Below are positions 22,142 to 31,540 of a stretch of 49,937 bases of DNA, in pieces. Position 1 is the stretch's first letter, and the number at the start of each line of letters is the position of its first letter. Location of the stretch: contig CAKNNA010000009.1 of the NCBI GenBank assembly GCA_930989765.1, positions 1 to 49,937 of the forward strand, read 5' to 3'. Source of the stretch: an uncultured Clostridium sp. GTDB taxonomy: Bacteria > Bacillota > Clostridia > TANB77 > CAG-508. The notes beneath the pieces were generated by a model, which was not told where the DNA came from, ran no database searches, and saw only the letters and a list, made by a program, of their open reading frames with translations. The position numbers were made by a program, and so were the translations under genes.

Positions 22142-22283
22142 TATATCCCCCTTTTTAATTATTATTAATATTTATTTTCAACATCAATTTTAACATAAGA
22201 AAAAAATTTTTGGTACAATTTTTATAAAAAAATTTTTTTACTCTAATTTTAAATAGTTATGATTCATAGCCTAAAATAAGTCC

Positions 22284-22312
22284 TTGATTTTTTACAAAAA
22301 ATCTGATATTAT
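22284..22312 (+). promoter_or_regulatory. Sigma-A-like promoter of the small ORF
   Basis: TTGATT (22284-22289) and TATTAT (22307-22312) are 17 bp apart, upstream of a strong GGAAGGAG site and the ATG at 22361. Confidence 0.5.
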
Positions 22313-22360
22313 ATTTACACTATAATACCAATCGGTAGTAATTTGGAAGGAGAAGATATT

Positions 22361-22561
22361 ATGTTTGATCTTCAAATCAATTTGAATGGCACTGCAATGT
22401 TCTATCAAAATAATAATCCAAAACTATGTGCCAATCGGAAACTTATAAACAATGCAGCCAAACAATTTGGAGGAACATTAGACGAAGATAAAAATCTAAT
22501 AAACTTCACAAGTGAAGAAAGTTTACTTGAGTTTTGGTCAAGTTTTATTGACCTTGTTTAA
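22361..22561 (+). CDS. Small ORF of unknown function with an in-frame CGG
   Basis: I do not recognise it. The ATG at 22361 follows a strong GGAAGGAG site; a promoter lies upstream and a terminator directly downstream, so it looks like a genuine monocistronic gene. In the normal frame it encodes 66 residues starting MFDLQINLNGTAMFYQ. Codon 26 is CGG (22436-22438, AAT CGG AAA). If that CGG triggers the +1 shift seen elsewhere, the product would be AN-GNL followed at once by TAA, a 28-residue peptide. The downstream codons look coding (balanced, no stop until 22559), so this is one of two apparent in-frame uses of CGG in the window, or a site where the shift sets the product length. Confidence 0.6.
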   Translation: MFDLQINLNGTAMFYQNNNPKLCANRKLINNAAKQFGGTLDEDKNLINFTSEESLLEFWSSFIDLV

Positions 22562-22565
22562 AACT

Positions 22566-22609
22566 AAATGCAGTTGAATTTTTTTAGTTCAACTGCATTT
22601 ATCTTTTTT
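22566..22609 (+). terminator. Terminator of the small ORF
   Basis: A perfect 13-bp stem (22566-22578 and 22588-22600) with a 9-nt loop is followed by ATCTTTTTT, only a few bases past the stop codon. Confidence 0.9.
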
Positions 22610-22656
22610 AAACAAATAAAATTTTATAATTTTAAACTTTAAATATTATTTAAATC

Positions 22657-24475
22657 CTAATTCTCAAAAAATTTAGCAAATTCTTTTTCATTTACTTTTT
22701 CTTGTCTTAATAAAGTTTGTGCTATTAAATCTAGCTTGTCTCTATGTTCAATTAAAAGTTTTTGAGCATTTGCATATGCCTCATCTATTAACATTTTTAC
22801 TTCTTGTCCAATTTTGTCTCCTATATTTTCGCCAAACATTTGAATTTCATATGGCTCTTTTCCTTGAAAATCAATTGGACCTAAAGTATCACTCATACCA
22901 TATTTTGTAACCATTTCTCTTGCAATTTTTGTTGCAACTTCAATATCATTACTTGCTCCTGTTGATATATCATCCAAAACTAATTTTTCTGCTGCTCTTC
23001 CACCTAATAGTGCAATTAGTTTTTCCTTCATTTCTGTTTTTGATATATAATATTTATCTTCATCTGTTTTATACATTGTATAGCCACCTGCAACTCCTCT
23101 TGGAATTATAGATACTTCTTTTACATTTGCTTGTGTTGGTAAATATCTACTTACAACCGCATGACCTGCTTCATGGTATGCTGTTAATTTTTTATCTTTA
23201 TCTGATATTATTCTTTCTTTCTTTTCTAAACCAACTGTTACTTTTTTAACAGCTTCTTCTATATCATCATTTTCTATTTCTTCATGTTCATTCTTAGTTG
23301 CAATAATTGCAGCTTCATTTAAAATATTTGCAAGTTCTGCACCAGTAAAACCTGCTGTATCTTCTGCAATACTTTCTAAGTTAACTTCTTCTGATAATCT
23401 TTTTTCTTTGCTATGAATTTTTAAAATTTCAAGTCTTCCTCTTAAATCAGGAGTAGGTATTGTTATTTGCCTATCAAATCTACCTGGTCTTAATAATGCT
23501 TTGTCAAGCATTTCTGGTCTATTTGTAGCTGCTATTACAATTATAGTTTCTTCTGATTCAAAACCATCCATTTCTACTAATAATTGATTTAAAGTTTGAT
23601 TATTTTCAGACTCTGCTCCACCATTTGAGTTTCTTCTTGAGCCAATTGCATCAATTTCATCTATGAATATAATACAAGGTGCTAATTTTCTTGCTTTTTC
23701 AAATAATTTTCTAACACGAGATGCTCCAAGACCAGCAAACATTTCTATAAATTCTGATCCACTCATTGATATAAATGGAACATTCGCTTCACCTGCTATC
23801 GCCTTTGCAATTAATGTTTTTCCTGTTCCTGGTTTTCCATAAAGTAATACTCCTCTTGGAATTTTAGCTCCCATTTTAGTATATTTTTCTGGTTTTTTTA
23901 AGAAATCTACAATTTCTATCATTTCTGCTTTTTCTTCTTCTAAGCCTGCTACATCTTTAAAGGTTACTTTTGTTTTTCTTTCTGTTTCTTCATATACTTT
24001 TCCCTTTTCTCCTAAACCTTGAAGTTTAAATATCATTACAAATAATGCAACCATTATTAATGTTGGTAATAAACTAACTATTATTGATGGTAATTGTACT
24101 AAAATACTTCTTGATTTTTGTATTAATTCTATTTCATTTCCTTCTAGACTTTCGTTTTGTATTAATGTTACAAATGCTTCTGTGTTTGGTACTATTGCTG
24201 TTTTTTCTTCTTCTTCACCTTTCATTTTAACTTTTACAGTAGTACTTCCGAACTGTCATTTCAATTTTTTCTACATTTTGTGCTGTTACTTCTTTTATAA
24301 GATCTGTATATGCTAGTGTTTTTTCATCTTCACTTTCTTTTTTATTCATCATCCATAATGCAAGTAACGCAATTATCACTAAAACTACTAACATAATTAC
24401 TAAACCTATAATTAATTTTGAATCTTTTTTATTATTTTTGTTTTCTTCTTTTTTTTCCTTTTCTTTCATTGACAA
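22657..24475 (-). CDS. ftsH: ATP-dependent zinc metalloprotease FtsH (one CGG +1 frameshift)
   Basis: Membrane-bound AAA+ protease for quality control. The N-terminal part begins at 24475 (TTG, 10 nt after GGAG) or 24469 (ATG), and has a charged head and membrane helix LIIGLVIMLVVLVIIALLAL. The frame then hits CGG at 24248-24250 (GTT CGG AAG). Skipping C gives EMTV-GSTTVKVKMKGEEEEKT and joins the main frame, for 605 residues. The rest holds the second membrane helix, Walker A GKPGTGKT, Walker B IIFIDEIDAIG, the second region of homology NRPEMLDKALLRPGRFDRQ and the zinc site HEAGH. Without the shift the N-terminal membrane anchor would be cut off at 82 residues. Confidence 0.95.
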
Positions 24476-24609
24476 TTTTGTCCAACTCCTATTCTTTATA
24501 ATTTATTTTTCATAGCTTTTGTAAGAAGTTTAAATTTTAATTAATTATAACCTAATAATAAACTAATATTTTTAAATCATTAAGTTTTATCCTTCTTGTG
24601 GCTCCCTGC

Positions 24610-25665
24610 CTATATTTCCTCCTTTGTTTTCTCTTTTTCTTTTTCCTCTTCCTCTTTTTCTTTACCTTTGTCTTTATCAATATCTTTTTGTTCTTCTTCA
24701 TTTTCTAGCTCGTTTTTTAGCTTTTTTTCAACTTCAACAATTTTTATTAATTCACTTTGTTTTTTTATAAACTCTGATTTTATAATAAATATAGCTGCAA
24801 CTAAATATATAGTAGCAATTGATATATACATTGGCTCAAAATATTTAATTTCAAAAGTTATAAATACATTCACTACTGTATAAATCATATAAAGTACTGT
24901 TGACAATGTTATAGCATATATAGACATATTAAAAATTGCTGCATATCTCATTTTTAATTTTGTAATTAGGTTTGCAATACATCCAAAAATACTTACAAAT
25001 ACTGCATATGTTAATATATTTAAGAAATATATTACAAATGTATAAACAAATAATAATACAAAAATACTTAAAAATATGTTAATTAATTGTGAACCTGAAA
25101 GTATTGAAATAACATCAGATTTTTGGAATGAATTAATTCCCATTTCTCCTAATAATTCTGAATAATTATAAATGGCTGTACCTGCTACCATCTCTGTTTT
25201 TAATCTTATTTCATTTTTTAATATTATTATTCCACTGCCTTCATCTGATACTGCATTTATATATTCATTTATTTTATTTTCATCTTCTGTTTTTGTATCT
25301 ATAATAATACTTCCTATTGATTGATTTTCTATAAAAATAGGCTCTTCAGATTTTACATCTAAAATACCTTCTTCATAAGAAAAATCAGGAAAATCATTTT
25401 CTAATGAGTTTTTAGCATCATTAAACATTAAGTTTAATTGATATAATATTCCTAAAACTGCTATTAGTGAAAATATTGCTGTAAGTTTTATTAAATATAT
25501 TAATGCTCTTGGAACTCCTTTTGCTGCAAGTTCTGGATATTTTTCTATTTTAAAAATTGAGTTCCATAAACTTTTAAAAAAGCCGTCATATTTTTTCTTT
25601 TCTTTTTTTACTTTTTCTTTATTTTGTGTATTATTTTCTGGATTTATACTTTTATTTTCATCCAT
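24610..25665 (-). CDS. DUF1189-family membrane protein
   Basis: Polytopic membrane protein of unknown function. The N-terminal FFKSLWNSIFKIEKYPELAAKG, then a membrane helix (about 58-80), an extracellular domain and three or four further helices (about 190-310) fit the DUF1189 family. The C-terminus is a Lys/Glu-rich cytoplasmic coiled tail. It overlaps the alr stop by one base, so it is probably translated from the fem-alr transcript. The 351-residue length exceeds the usual family size mainly because of the tail. Confidence 0.78.
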   Translation of the reverse strand: MDENKSINPENNTQNKEKVKKEKKKYDGFFKSLWNSIFKIEKYPELAAKGVPRALIYLIKLTAIFSLIAVLGILYQLNLMFNDAKNSLENDFPDFSYEEGILDVKSEEPIFIENQSIGSIIIDTKTEDENKINEYINAVSDEGSGIIILKNEIRLKTEMVAGTAIYNYSELLGEMGINSFQKSDVISILSGSQLINIFLSIFVLLFVYTFVIYFLNILTYAVFVSIFGCIANLITKLKMRYAAIFNMSIYAITLSTVLYMIYTVVNVFITFEIKYFEPMYISIATIYLVAAIFIIKSEFIKKQSELIKIVEVEKKLKNELENEEEQKDIDKDKGKEKEEEEKEKEKTKEEI

Positions 25666-26783
25666 TATTTATACTCCCTTCTTATGCTACTATCTATAAA
25701 ACCTGTATTTACTTCAAAAATTGCTTCATCACCTATATTTATTTCCTTATTTGTAATATCTACAATTACATTACACATCGCAATTCTACCTATTATTTTA
25801 CATTCTTGATTTCCAATTTTTACTGTTAGACTTTGTTTTTTAAAAAAAGCTTTTAAGTCGTTTTTTAAATATCTTATTTTATCTATTAATCTAAAAGTAT
25901 CTTTTAAAATTCCCATATTTACGCCATCTATATATCCACATGGAATTATTGCAATTTTTGTTTCTTTTTTTGTTTTATATATATTTGAATAACCTACATT
26001 AAAGCCTTTTGGAAGAGTTTTTATTTCTGATACATTAGATTTTAAATAACCTATTTTTCTTAAACCTAAAATATTTTTCACTTGTATTCTACCCAAAAAT
26101 GCTGAGCCTATTCTTACTGCATTTAAATGCATATATGGAAATTTTAAAAAAGCACTAGAATTACATATATGAAGCATTCCTGTTTCAATTTTATTCATTT
26201 GCATAACTTCTATACAATCTATAAATCTTTTAAACTGCTCTTTTGTATATTTTTCGTCATAAAAGGCCACAGAAAAATGTGAAAAAACTCCTTCTATTTT
26301 TATGTTATTAGAAAATTTAATTACTTCTATTAATTCTTCTCTTTTTTCATAGCAAAATCCATATCTTCCAAAGCCTGTATCTATTTTTATGTGTACTCTT
26401 ATTTTTTTGTTTTTTTCTTTTCCTATTTCTTGTGCTACTTGCATTGCTTCTTCTGATCCTATTGCTAATACAATATTATTTTCAATTAATTTTTTAACTT
26501 CTGATTTTATACTTGTAGATGAAAGCATTAATATATCTTCTTTAATATTTGCTTCTCTTAAGCTTATTGCTTCTTCTACTGTTGATACAGCAAAAAAGTT
26601 TATTCCTTGGTCTATTAATAATTTTGTGTATTTTACTAAATCTAATCCATAGCCATTTCCTTTGACAACAGCTATAATTTTTACAGGGTTTCCAGAGTCA
26701 TCTTTTCCATTAATATTGCTATATTTTTTTATTTGCTCAATATTATATATTAAGTCTTTCTTTTTTATAACTACTGATTTCAT
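25665..26783 (-). CDS. alr: Alanine racemase
   Basis: PLP enzyme converting L- to D-alanine for peptidoglycan. The PLP lysine is Lys41 in AVVKGNGYG. Other motifs are KIDTGFGRYGF, GVFSHFS, the active-site Tyr in NVGYSNIYKT, and GRIAMCNVIVDIT, which corresponds to the family's GRVCMDQ-like segment but with Cys where Asp is usual. The 372-residue length is normal. It overlaps the upstream fem gene by 4 nt (26780-26783), an ATGA-type junction typical of translational coupling. Confidence 0.92.
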   Translation of the reverse strand: MKSVVIKKKDLIYNIEQIKKYSNINGKDDSGNPVKIIAVVKGNGYGLDLVKYTKLLIDQGINFFAVSTVEEAISLREANIKEDILMLSSTSIKSEVKKLIENNIVLAIGSEEAMQVAQEIGKEKNKKIRVHIKIDTGFGRYGFCYEKREELIEVIKFSNNIKIEGVFSHFSVAFYDEKYTKEQFKRFIDCIEVMQMNKIETGMLHICNSSAFLKFPYMHLNAVRIGSAFLGRIQVKNILGLRKIGYLKSNVSEIKTLPKGFNVGYSNIYKTKKETKIAIIPCGYIDGVNMGILKDTFRLIDKIRYLKNDLKAFFKKQSLTVKIGNQECKIIGRIAMCNVIVDITNKEINIGDEAIFEVNTGFIDSSIRREYK

Positions 26784-27844
26784 TTTTTCCCTTTCATTTT
26801 CATTTTTAATTGTCTAAGTTTTCTAAATGTTTTTTCTGAAAATTTATATAGTTTATATTTTATTGGTTTGTACGGAATGTAAATTTCTCCTAAAAATTCT
26901 GTGAATTTTCCTCCAAAACCTTTTTTAAATCTATACAAACCATATTGTGGGTGTGTTTCATCTACTATTCCTGATACTCCTCTAAAATCATATATATCAT
27001 CATGTCTTTCTATTGCCATTTTTATCATTTCCCATTGAAGTAAATAATTTGGCATTAAATTTCTATGTTCATTACTACTTGCACCATATAAATACCAAGT
27101 TTTATTTCCATAAAATATTGGTATAACTCCTGAAATTGGCTTTCCTTCATAATATGCCATTAATACCTTCATGTGTTCTGGCGCCATATTATCATACATT
27201 TTTTCAAAATATTCTAGTGGTCTTATTATAAAGCCATCTCTTGCACCTGTTTCTACCATTATTTTGTGAAAGTCTTTTAAATCTTCTTTTGTACCTACTT
27301 TTACTGTTACTCCTTTTCTTGATGCTAAACGTATATTGTATCTCCATTTTTGATGGAAACCTTTCATTACTTCTTCTTCTGTTTTATCTTTTATGTCTAA
27401 CCTAAATACATATCTTGGTTGAATTTCATCCATAAAATCTTTTGCATCATCTTTTATTTTATAGCCTAATTCTGTTACTATTTTTCTAAATTCTGCATCA
27501 TCACTTTCTATGTCTGGCTCTATTCTAAGTACTATGGCATTATATTTTTTAGCAAGTTCTTTTGCACCTTTTGTTAATTCTTCTAATACTTTTTTATCGT
27601 GCACATCACATACAGGTCCTCTTGATGAATACATTATGTTTCCAAATATTGGCATTTTCCTGATCCACACACATAAAGACCCTATTATTTTTTTATTTTC
27701 ATCTTCTGCCAAAATTACTTCTGGCTTCCAGTTTGGCTTTTTTATTTCTGCCCATTCAAGTGATTGTTGAAAATTACATCTTGGATGGTTTTTTAAAAAT
27801 TCTTTATATTCTGCTTTAGATTTTTCATCTGTTACAAACCTCAT
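26780..27844 (-). CDS. Fem-type peptidoglycan bridge aminoacyltransferase
   Basis: FemABX-family transferase that uses aminoacyl-tRNA to add residues to the lipid II stem peptide. Two GNAT-like domains are recognisable by QQSLEWAEIKKPNW, SSRGPVCDVHD, RYNIRLASRKGVTV and YLYGASSNEHRNLMPNYLLQWEMI. The 354-residue length fits the shorter clostridial members, which lack the coiled-coil arm. It is coupled to alr, supporting a cell-wall role. Which amino acid is transferred cannot be told. Confidence 0.88.
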   Translation of the reverse strand: MRFVTDEKSKAEYKEFLKNHPRCNFQQSLEWAEIKKPNWKPEVILAEDENKKIIGSLCVWIRKMPIFGNIMYSSRGPVCDVHDKKVLEELTKGAKELAKKYNAIVLRIEPDIESDDAEFRKIVTELGYKIKDDAKDFMDEIQPRYVFRLDIKDKTEEEVMKGFHQKWRYNIRLASRKGVTVKVGTKEDLKDFHKIMVETGARDGFIIRPLEYFEKMYDNMAPEHMKVLMAYYEGKPISGVIPIFYGNKTWYLYGASSNEHRNLMPNYLLQWEMIKMAIERHDDIYDFRGVSGIVDETHPQYGLYRFKKGFGGKFTEFLGEIYIPYKPIKYKLYKFSEKTFRKLRQLKMKMKGKK

Positions 27845-28003
27845 TTTCGTTTTTCCTCCAAATCTTTTAATGATATTTGGATTATACTTTATATATATTT
27901 TTTTTTCAAGATATTTTATCTTTTTTTTGGTTAATCTATTGAATTTATTTATTTTTTATTATAGTATATATAAGAAATAAGAGATTTTTAAGGGAGGATA
28001 AAA

Positions 28004-29023
28004 ATGCCAAGGAAAACAAAAGAACAAATCGAAAAATATACTAACATAAATATAAAAAATGATATCAAAAAAAGCACAGTAAAAAATGCAAGTAGTCCTA
28101 AAAGTGGGGGCAAAAAAGTTACTAAAGATTCTGAAACTCAAATGCCTTCTAAGACTTTAAATGTCGAAGCAGTCACAGAAAATAAACAAGTTAGAAAAAG
28201 TAAGACTAATAGTGCAAAAAAAGAAAAAGCAGTTTCTGCTAAAACTGCAAGTAAAGAAAAAGATAGTAAATCATCTGCTACTTCTAAAAAAAGTAAAACA
28301 AATAGCAAAATAACAAATAAAGCTAAAACACAAACTACTAAAAAAGGAAACAAAACTACAGCTAAAAAAAGCAAATCTACAATGCCTGTAATAAATGAAT
28401 ATTATGACCTACCATATAGATATAATCAAACAACAGTAAAAGTTTTGGCTCAAACTCCCAATAATCTATTCATCTACTGGGATATTTCAGATGAAGATAG
28501 AGAAAATTTTAAAAAGCAATATGGAGAAAACTTTTTTGAAATTACTAAACCTATCCTAACAGTATATAATGAAACATTAGGATATAGTTTTGAAGTAGAA
28601 ATTAATGACTTTGCAAATAGTTGGTATTTACATATAAATGATAGTAAATCAAAATATAAAATAGAACTTGGAAGAAAACCAATAAACCAAGAAAATTTTA
28701 AAAATAGTGTTCATCAAAATAATATAGAATATAATATATCAGCAAATGAAAATGCTTCATATATTTACATTACAACATCTAATAATATAGAAGCACCAAA
28801 TGATAAAATCTTATTTAACAAAAATCAAAAAATGGTATATTACAGAAATGTAAAAACAAACCAAGAATTTTCAAAAGATATAAAAACATTGTCATTTATG
28901 CAAAATATCGGCAAAATTTATGATATATATGATATTTATAAAGAAATTTATGATAAAGAAAATATAGAAGACTTATATAACTTAGATAATCCATCTAGCT
29001 ATTCATCTTCTACATTTAAATAA
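28004..29023 (+). CDS. DUF4912-domain protein with a basic N-terminal tail
   Basis: The first roughly 125 residues are a low-complexity Lys/Ser/Thr-rich tail, reminiscent of histone H1-like tails. A DUF4912 domain follows (about 130-240: LPYRYNQTTVKVLAQTP, FIYWDISDEDR, SWYLHINDSKSKYKIELG). DUF4912 is often found beside GH57 and glycogen-type genes, as here with the GH57 gene 73 bp downstream on the same strand. Its role is unknown, possibly carbohydrate or envelope related. A GGGAGG site precedes the ATG. Confidence 0.82.
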   Translation: MPRKTKEQIEKYTNINIKNDIKKSTVKNASSPKSGGKKVTKDSETQMPSKTLNVEAVTENKQVRKSKTNSAKKEKAVSAKTASKEKDSKSSATSKKSKTNSKITNKAKTQTTKKGNKTTAKKSKSTMPVINEYYDLPYRYNQTTVKVLAQTPNNLFIYWDISDEDRENFKKQYGENFFEITKPILTVYNETLGYSFEVEINDFANSWYLHINDSKSKYKIELGRKPINQENFKNSVHQNNIEYNISANENASYIYITTSNNIEAPNDKILFNKNQKMVYYRNVKTNQEFSKDIKTLSFMQNIGKIYDIYDIYKEIYDKENIEDLYNLDNPSSYSSSTFK

Positions 29024-29096
29024 ATATTAAATACTTTTAAAAATAATCTAATATATAATACTAAAATATACTTAAAATAAGATTAGGAGAATAATT

Positions 29097-30689
29097 ATGC
29101 AAGAGAAAAAAGGTTATGTAAGTTTTGTACTTCATGCACATCTTCCATTTATACATCATCCAGAAAGTGATGATTACTTAGAAGAGTCATGGCTATATGA
29201 AGCAATCTCAGAAACATATATACCATTACTTACAAATTTTCAAAAATTAGTTGATGAAGGTGTTAAATTTAAAATAACAATGTCACTAACACCTCCTCTT
29301 CTTTCTATGCTTGATAATAAATTATTACAAAAGAAATATATTAACTACTTAAAAAAACTTATTGAATTATCAAAAAAAGAAATAAAAAGAACATCATATG
29401 ATGAAAGATTAAATAAATTATCACACTACTATTTTGAAAGATATTCTAATGATTTACATCTATTTAAAAATGTTTATAAATGTAATTTAATAGAACAATT
29501 TAAAAAATTTCAAGATTTAGGTGTTTTAGAAATTATAACATGTGGTGCAACACATGGATATTTTCCAATACTATATATAAATGAAATGACTGTAAGAGCT
29601 CAAATTGCTGTAGGAGTTCAAACCTATGAAAGATACTTTGGAAAAAAACCAAAAGGAATTTGGCTTCCAGAATGTGGTTATGTACCAGAAGCAGACAAAT
29701 ATTTAAAAGAATTTGGAATTCAATATATAATAACAGAATCTCATGGTATATTATATGCTGAGCCAACACCAATTTATGGAACATATGCACCTATCGTATC
29801 ACCTACTGGAATTGTCGCCTTTGGGCGTGATATGGAATCTTCAAGGCAAGTATGGAGTTCTATAAATGGTTATCCAGGTGACTTTAACTACCGTGAATTT
29901 TACCGAGATATTGGTTATGATGCAGATTATGATTATATAAAGCCTTATATTGCACATAATGGTGTACGTGTACACACAGGAATAAAATACTACAGAATTA
30001 CTGGAAAAACAGAATTTAAAGATTACTACAACCTTAGGTGGGCACAAGACTCAGCAGAACGCCAAGCAGGCCATTTTCTTGACTCTAGAACTGCTCAAAT
30101 AAATAAAATTGCTCCATATATGGATAAGCCTCCAATCATACTATGCCCATATGATGCAGAACTATATGGACACTGGTGGTATGAAGGACCATATTGGCTA
30201 TATATTTTATTTAAAAAAATTTATTATGATGATTGCAATTTTGAACTAATAACACCTTCTGAATATATTGATAAATATCCAGAAATTCAAGTTTCAACTC
30301 CTTGTCGTTCAAGCTGGGGTGCAAATGGTTATAGTGAAGTTTGGCTTAACCCAAGTAATGACTATGTACATAGACATCTTCATATAGCAGGTGATAGAAT
30401 GTGCGAACTTGCAAAAGAGTATCCAAATAGCAAAGGTTTACGAAAAAAGGCTCTAAATCAGTGTGCTCGAGAATTACTTTTAGCACAAAGTAGTGACTGG
30501 CTTTTTATAATTACTAATGGAACTATGGTAGATTATGCAAAAAAACGAATAAAAGACCATATTGGTCGTTTTACAAAACTTTATTATCAAATAAAAGATA
30601 ATACTATAGATGAAATTTTTCTAAAGGATATTTCAAAAAAAGATTGTGTATTTCCAGATATTGATTATATGATTTATGCCAATGGATGA
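29097..30689 (+). CDS. GH57 1,4-alpha-glucan branching enzyme-like protein (DUF1957)
   Basis: Glycoside hydrolase family 57 with a C-terminal DUF1957 domain, most like GH57 branching enzymes acting on glycogen-type glucans. The N-terminal HAHLPFIHHPE binds substrate; the nucleophile is probably Glu192 in WLPECGY and the acid Asp353 in CPYDAELYGHWW. The 530-residue length is normal. It is preceded by TAGGAGA and pairs with the DUF4912 gene. Arg codons here include CGT, CGA and CGC but no CGG. The stop codon (TGA, 30687-30689) overlaps a 27-bp palindromic repeat. Confidence 0.92.
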   Translation: MQEKKGYVSFVLHAHLPFIHHPESDDYLEESWLYEAISETYIPLLTNFQKLVDEGVKFKITMSLTPPLLSMLDNKLLQKKYINYLKKLIELSKKEIKRTSYDERLNKLSHYYFERYSNDLHLFKNVYKCNLIEQFKKFQDLGVLEIITCGATHGYFPILYINEMTVRAQIAVGVQTYERYFGKKPKGIWLPECGYVPEADKYLKEFGIQYIITESHGILYAEPTPIYGTYAPIVSPTGIVAFGRDMESSRQVWSSINGYPGDFNYREFYRDIGYDADYDYIKPYIAHNGVRVHTGIKYYRITGKTEFKDYYNLRWAQDSAERQAGHFLDSRTAQINKIAPYMDKPPIILCPYDAELYGHWWYEGPYWLYILFKKIYYDDCNFELITPSEYIDKYPEIQVSTPCRSSWGANGYSEVWLNPSNDYVHRHLHIAGDRMCELAKEYPNSKGLRKKALNQCARELLLAQSSDWLFIITNGTMVDYAKKRIKDHIGRFTKLYYQIKDNTIDEIFLKDISKKDCVFPDIDYMIYANG

Positions 30690-30714
30690 ACTTTAGGGAC
30701 GTTCCTTAAAGTTC
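30688..30714. repeat. 27-bp palindrome, family E, copy 1
   Basis: Imperfect palindrome with ends GAACTTTA/TAAAGTTC around GGGACGTTCC. It recurs at 31410-31436 and 41658-41684. Here it overlaps the stop codon of the GH57 gene. Confidence 0.85.
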
Positions 30715-30719
30715 ATTTC

Positions 30720-30846
30720 TTTTTGTAATTTGTAATTGGTGGTCTTAAAATAGACCACCAAAAAAAAGACAGTATTTATAATTTTCATCTAAAGTCAAAC
30801 TTTAAGTCAAGTTTTTTTAAAAGAAAGTTTAAAAACTTTCTTTTAA
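30720..30846. other. Hairpins between convergent genes
   Basis: Two inverted repeats lie between the GH57 stop and the stop of the minus-strand gene at 30863: a 9-bp TGGTGGTCT/AGACCACCA stem near 30740, and a 14-bp stem at 30817-30846. Neither has a good T-run in the right place, so a terminator role is only possible. Confidence 0.35.
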
Positions 30847-30862
30847 CGATAAATTACTATAA

Positions 30863-31341
30863 TTACGGTACATATAACTCTAAAGATTCTTCCATTAAAG
30901 TAGATTCTACTCTATCAGCTTCATCAAACTTTACTGAAAATACATAATAATAAGTTTTTGACCAAAGAGAAAAGCGATTTCTCCAATTTATTTCTTTAAA
31001 TATATTTCCTGCATTATATAAATAAAGACTTCCAGATTTGCGTATTTTAGCTGGTTTTCCTAATAATTCCTCAACTTGTTTTTTTGATAACCCTATAATG
31101 CTTTGACTATCATTAATTCCCTTCATTTTTGTATATAACTCACTTGGTTTGTCAGCTTCAATATGTATTACAGTTATAAATAATATTAATATACATAGTA
31201 TAATAATTAATATTATTAAAATTTTACAAGTTATATTAATTGATTTTGAGCTTATTACATATATTTGTCCACTTAATATCTTTTTTCTTTCTAGTAGTTG
31301 TTTTATTTTTATAAGTCACTATAAAATTTATTTCTTATCAT
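30863..31341 (-). CDS. Membrane-anchored small protein, BamE/SmpA-like C-terminus (possible -1 break)
   Basis: The open part with an ATG (30863-31126, 87 residues) contains GLSKKQVEELLGKPAKIR and YYYVFSVKFDEADRV, reminiscent of BamE/SmpA-like domains. The same frame stays open upstream to about 31311 and encodes a hydrophobic helix (KILIILIIILCILILFIT), but has no start codon. An excellent AAGGAGAGAAT-ATG lies at 31339-31341 in the neighbouring frame and reads MIRNKFYSDL before TAA. One missing base, or a -1 shift near 31312-31317, would join them. This is not a CGG site. It could be a mutation, an error, or two unrelated frames. Confidence 0.5.
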
Positions 31342-31409
31342 ATTCTCTCCTTATTCTTCTTAACAAATTACTAATTTTTTTGATGTATTTGAAAAGATAG
31401 CAAAAAAAT

Positions 31410-31436
31410 GAACTTTAAGGAACGTCCCCAAAGTTC
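31410..31436. repeat. 27-bp palindrome, family E, copy 2 (inverted)
   Basis: The same palindrome as at 30688, in the opposite orientation, in the intergenic space upstream of ytxC. Confidence 0.8.
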
Positions 31437-31540
31437 AAAATTGACATTTTCTTTAAGGGACACTTTTTTAAAAAACGCATATTATAATGTATAACTTTAA
31501 TTAGTTTAGTAGATACTAGTATAGAGAGGAGATTTTTGTA

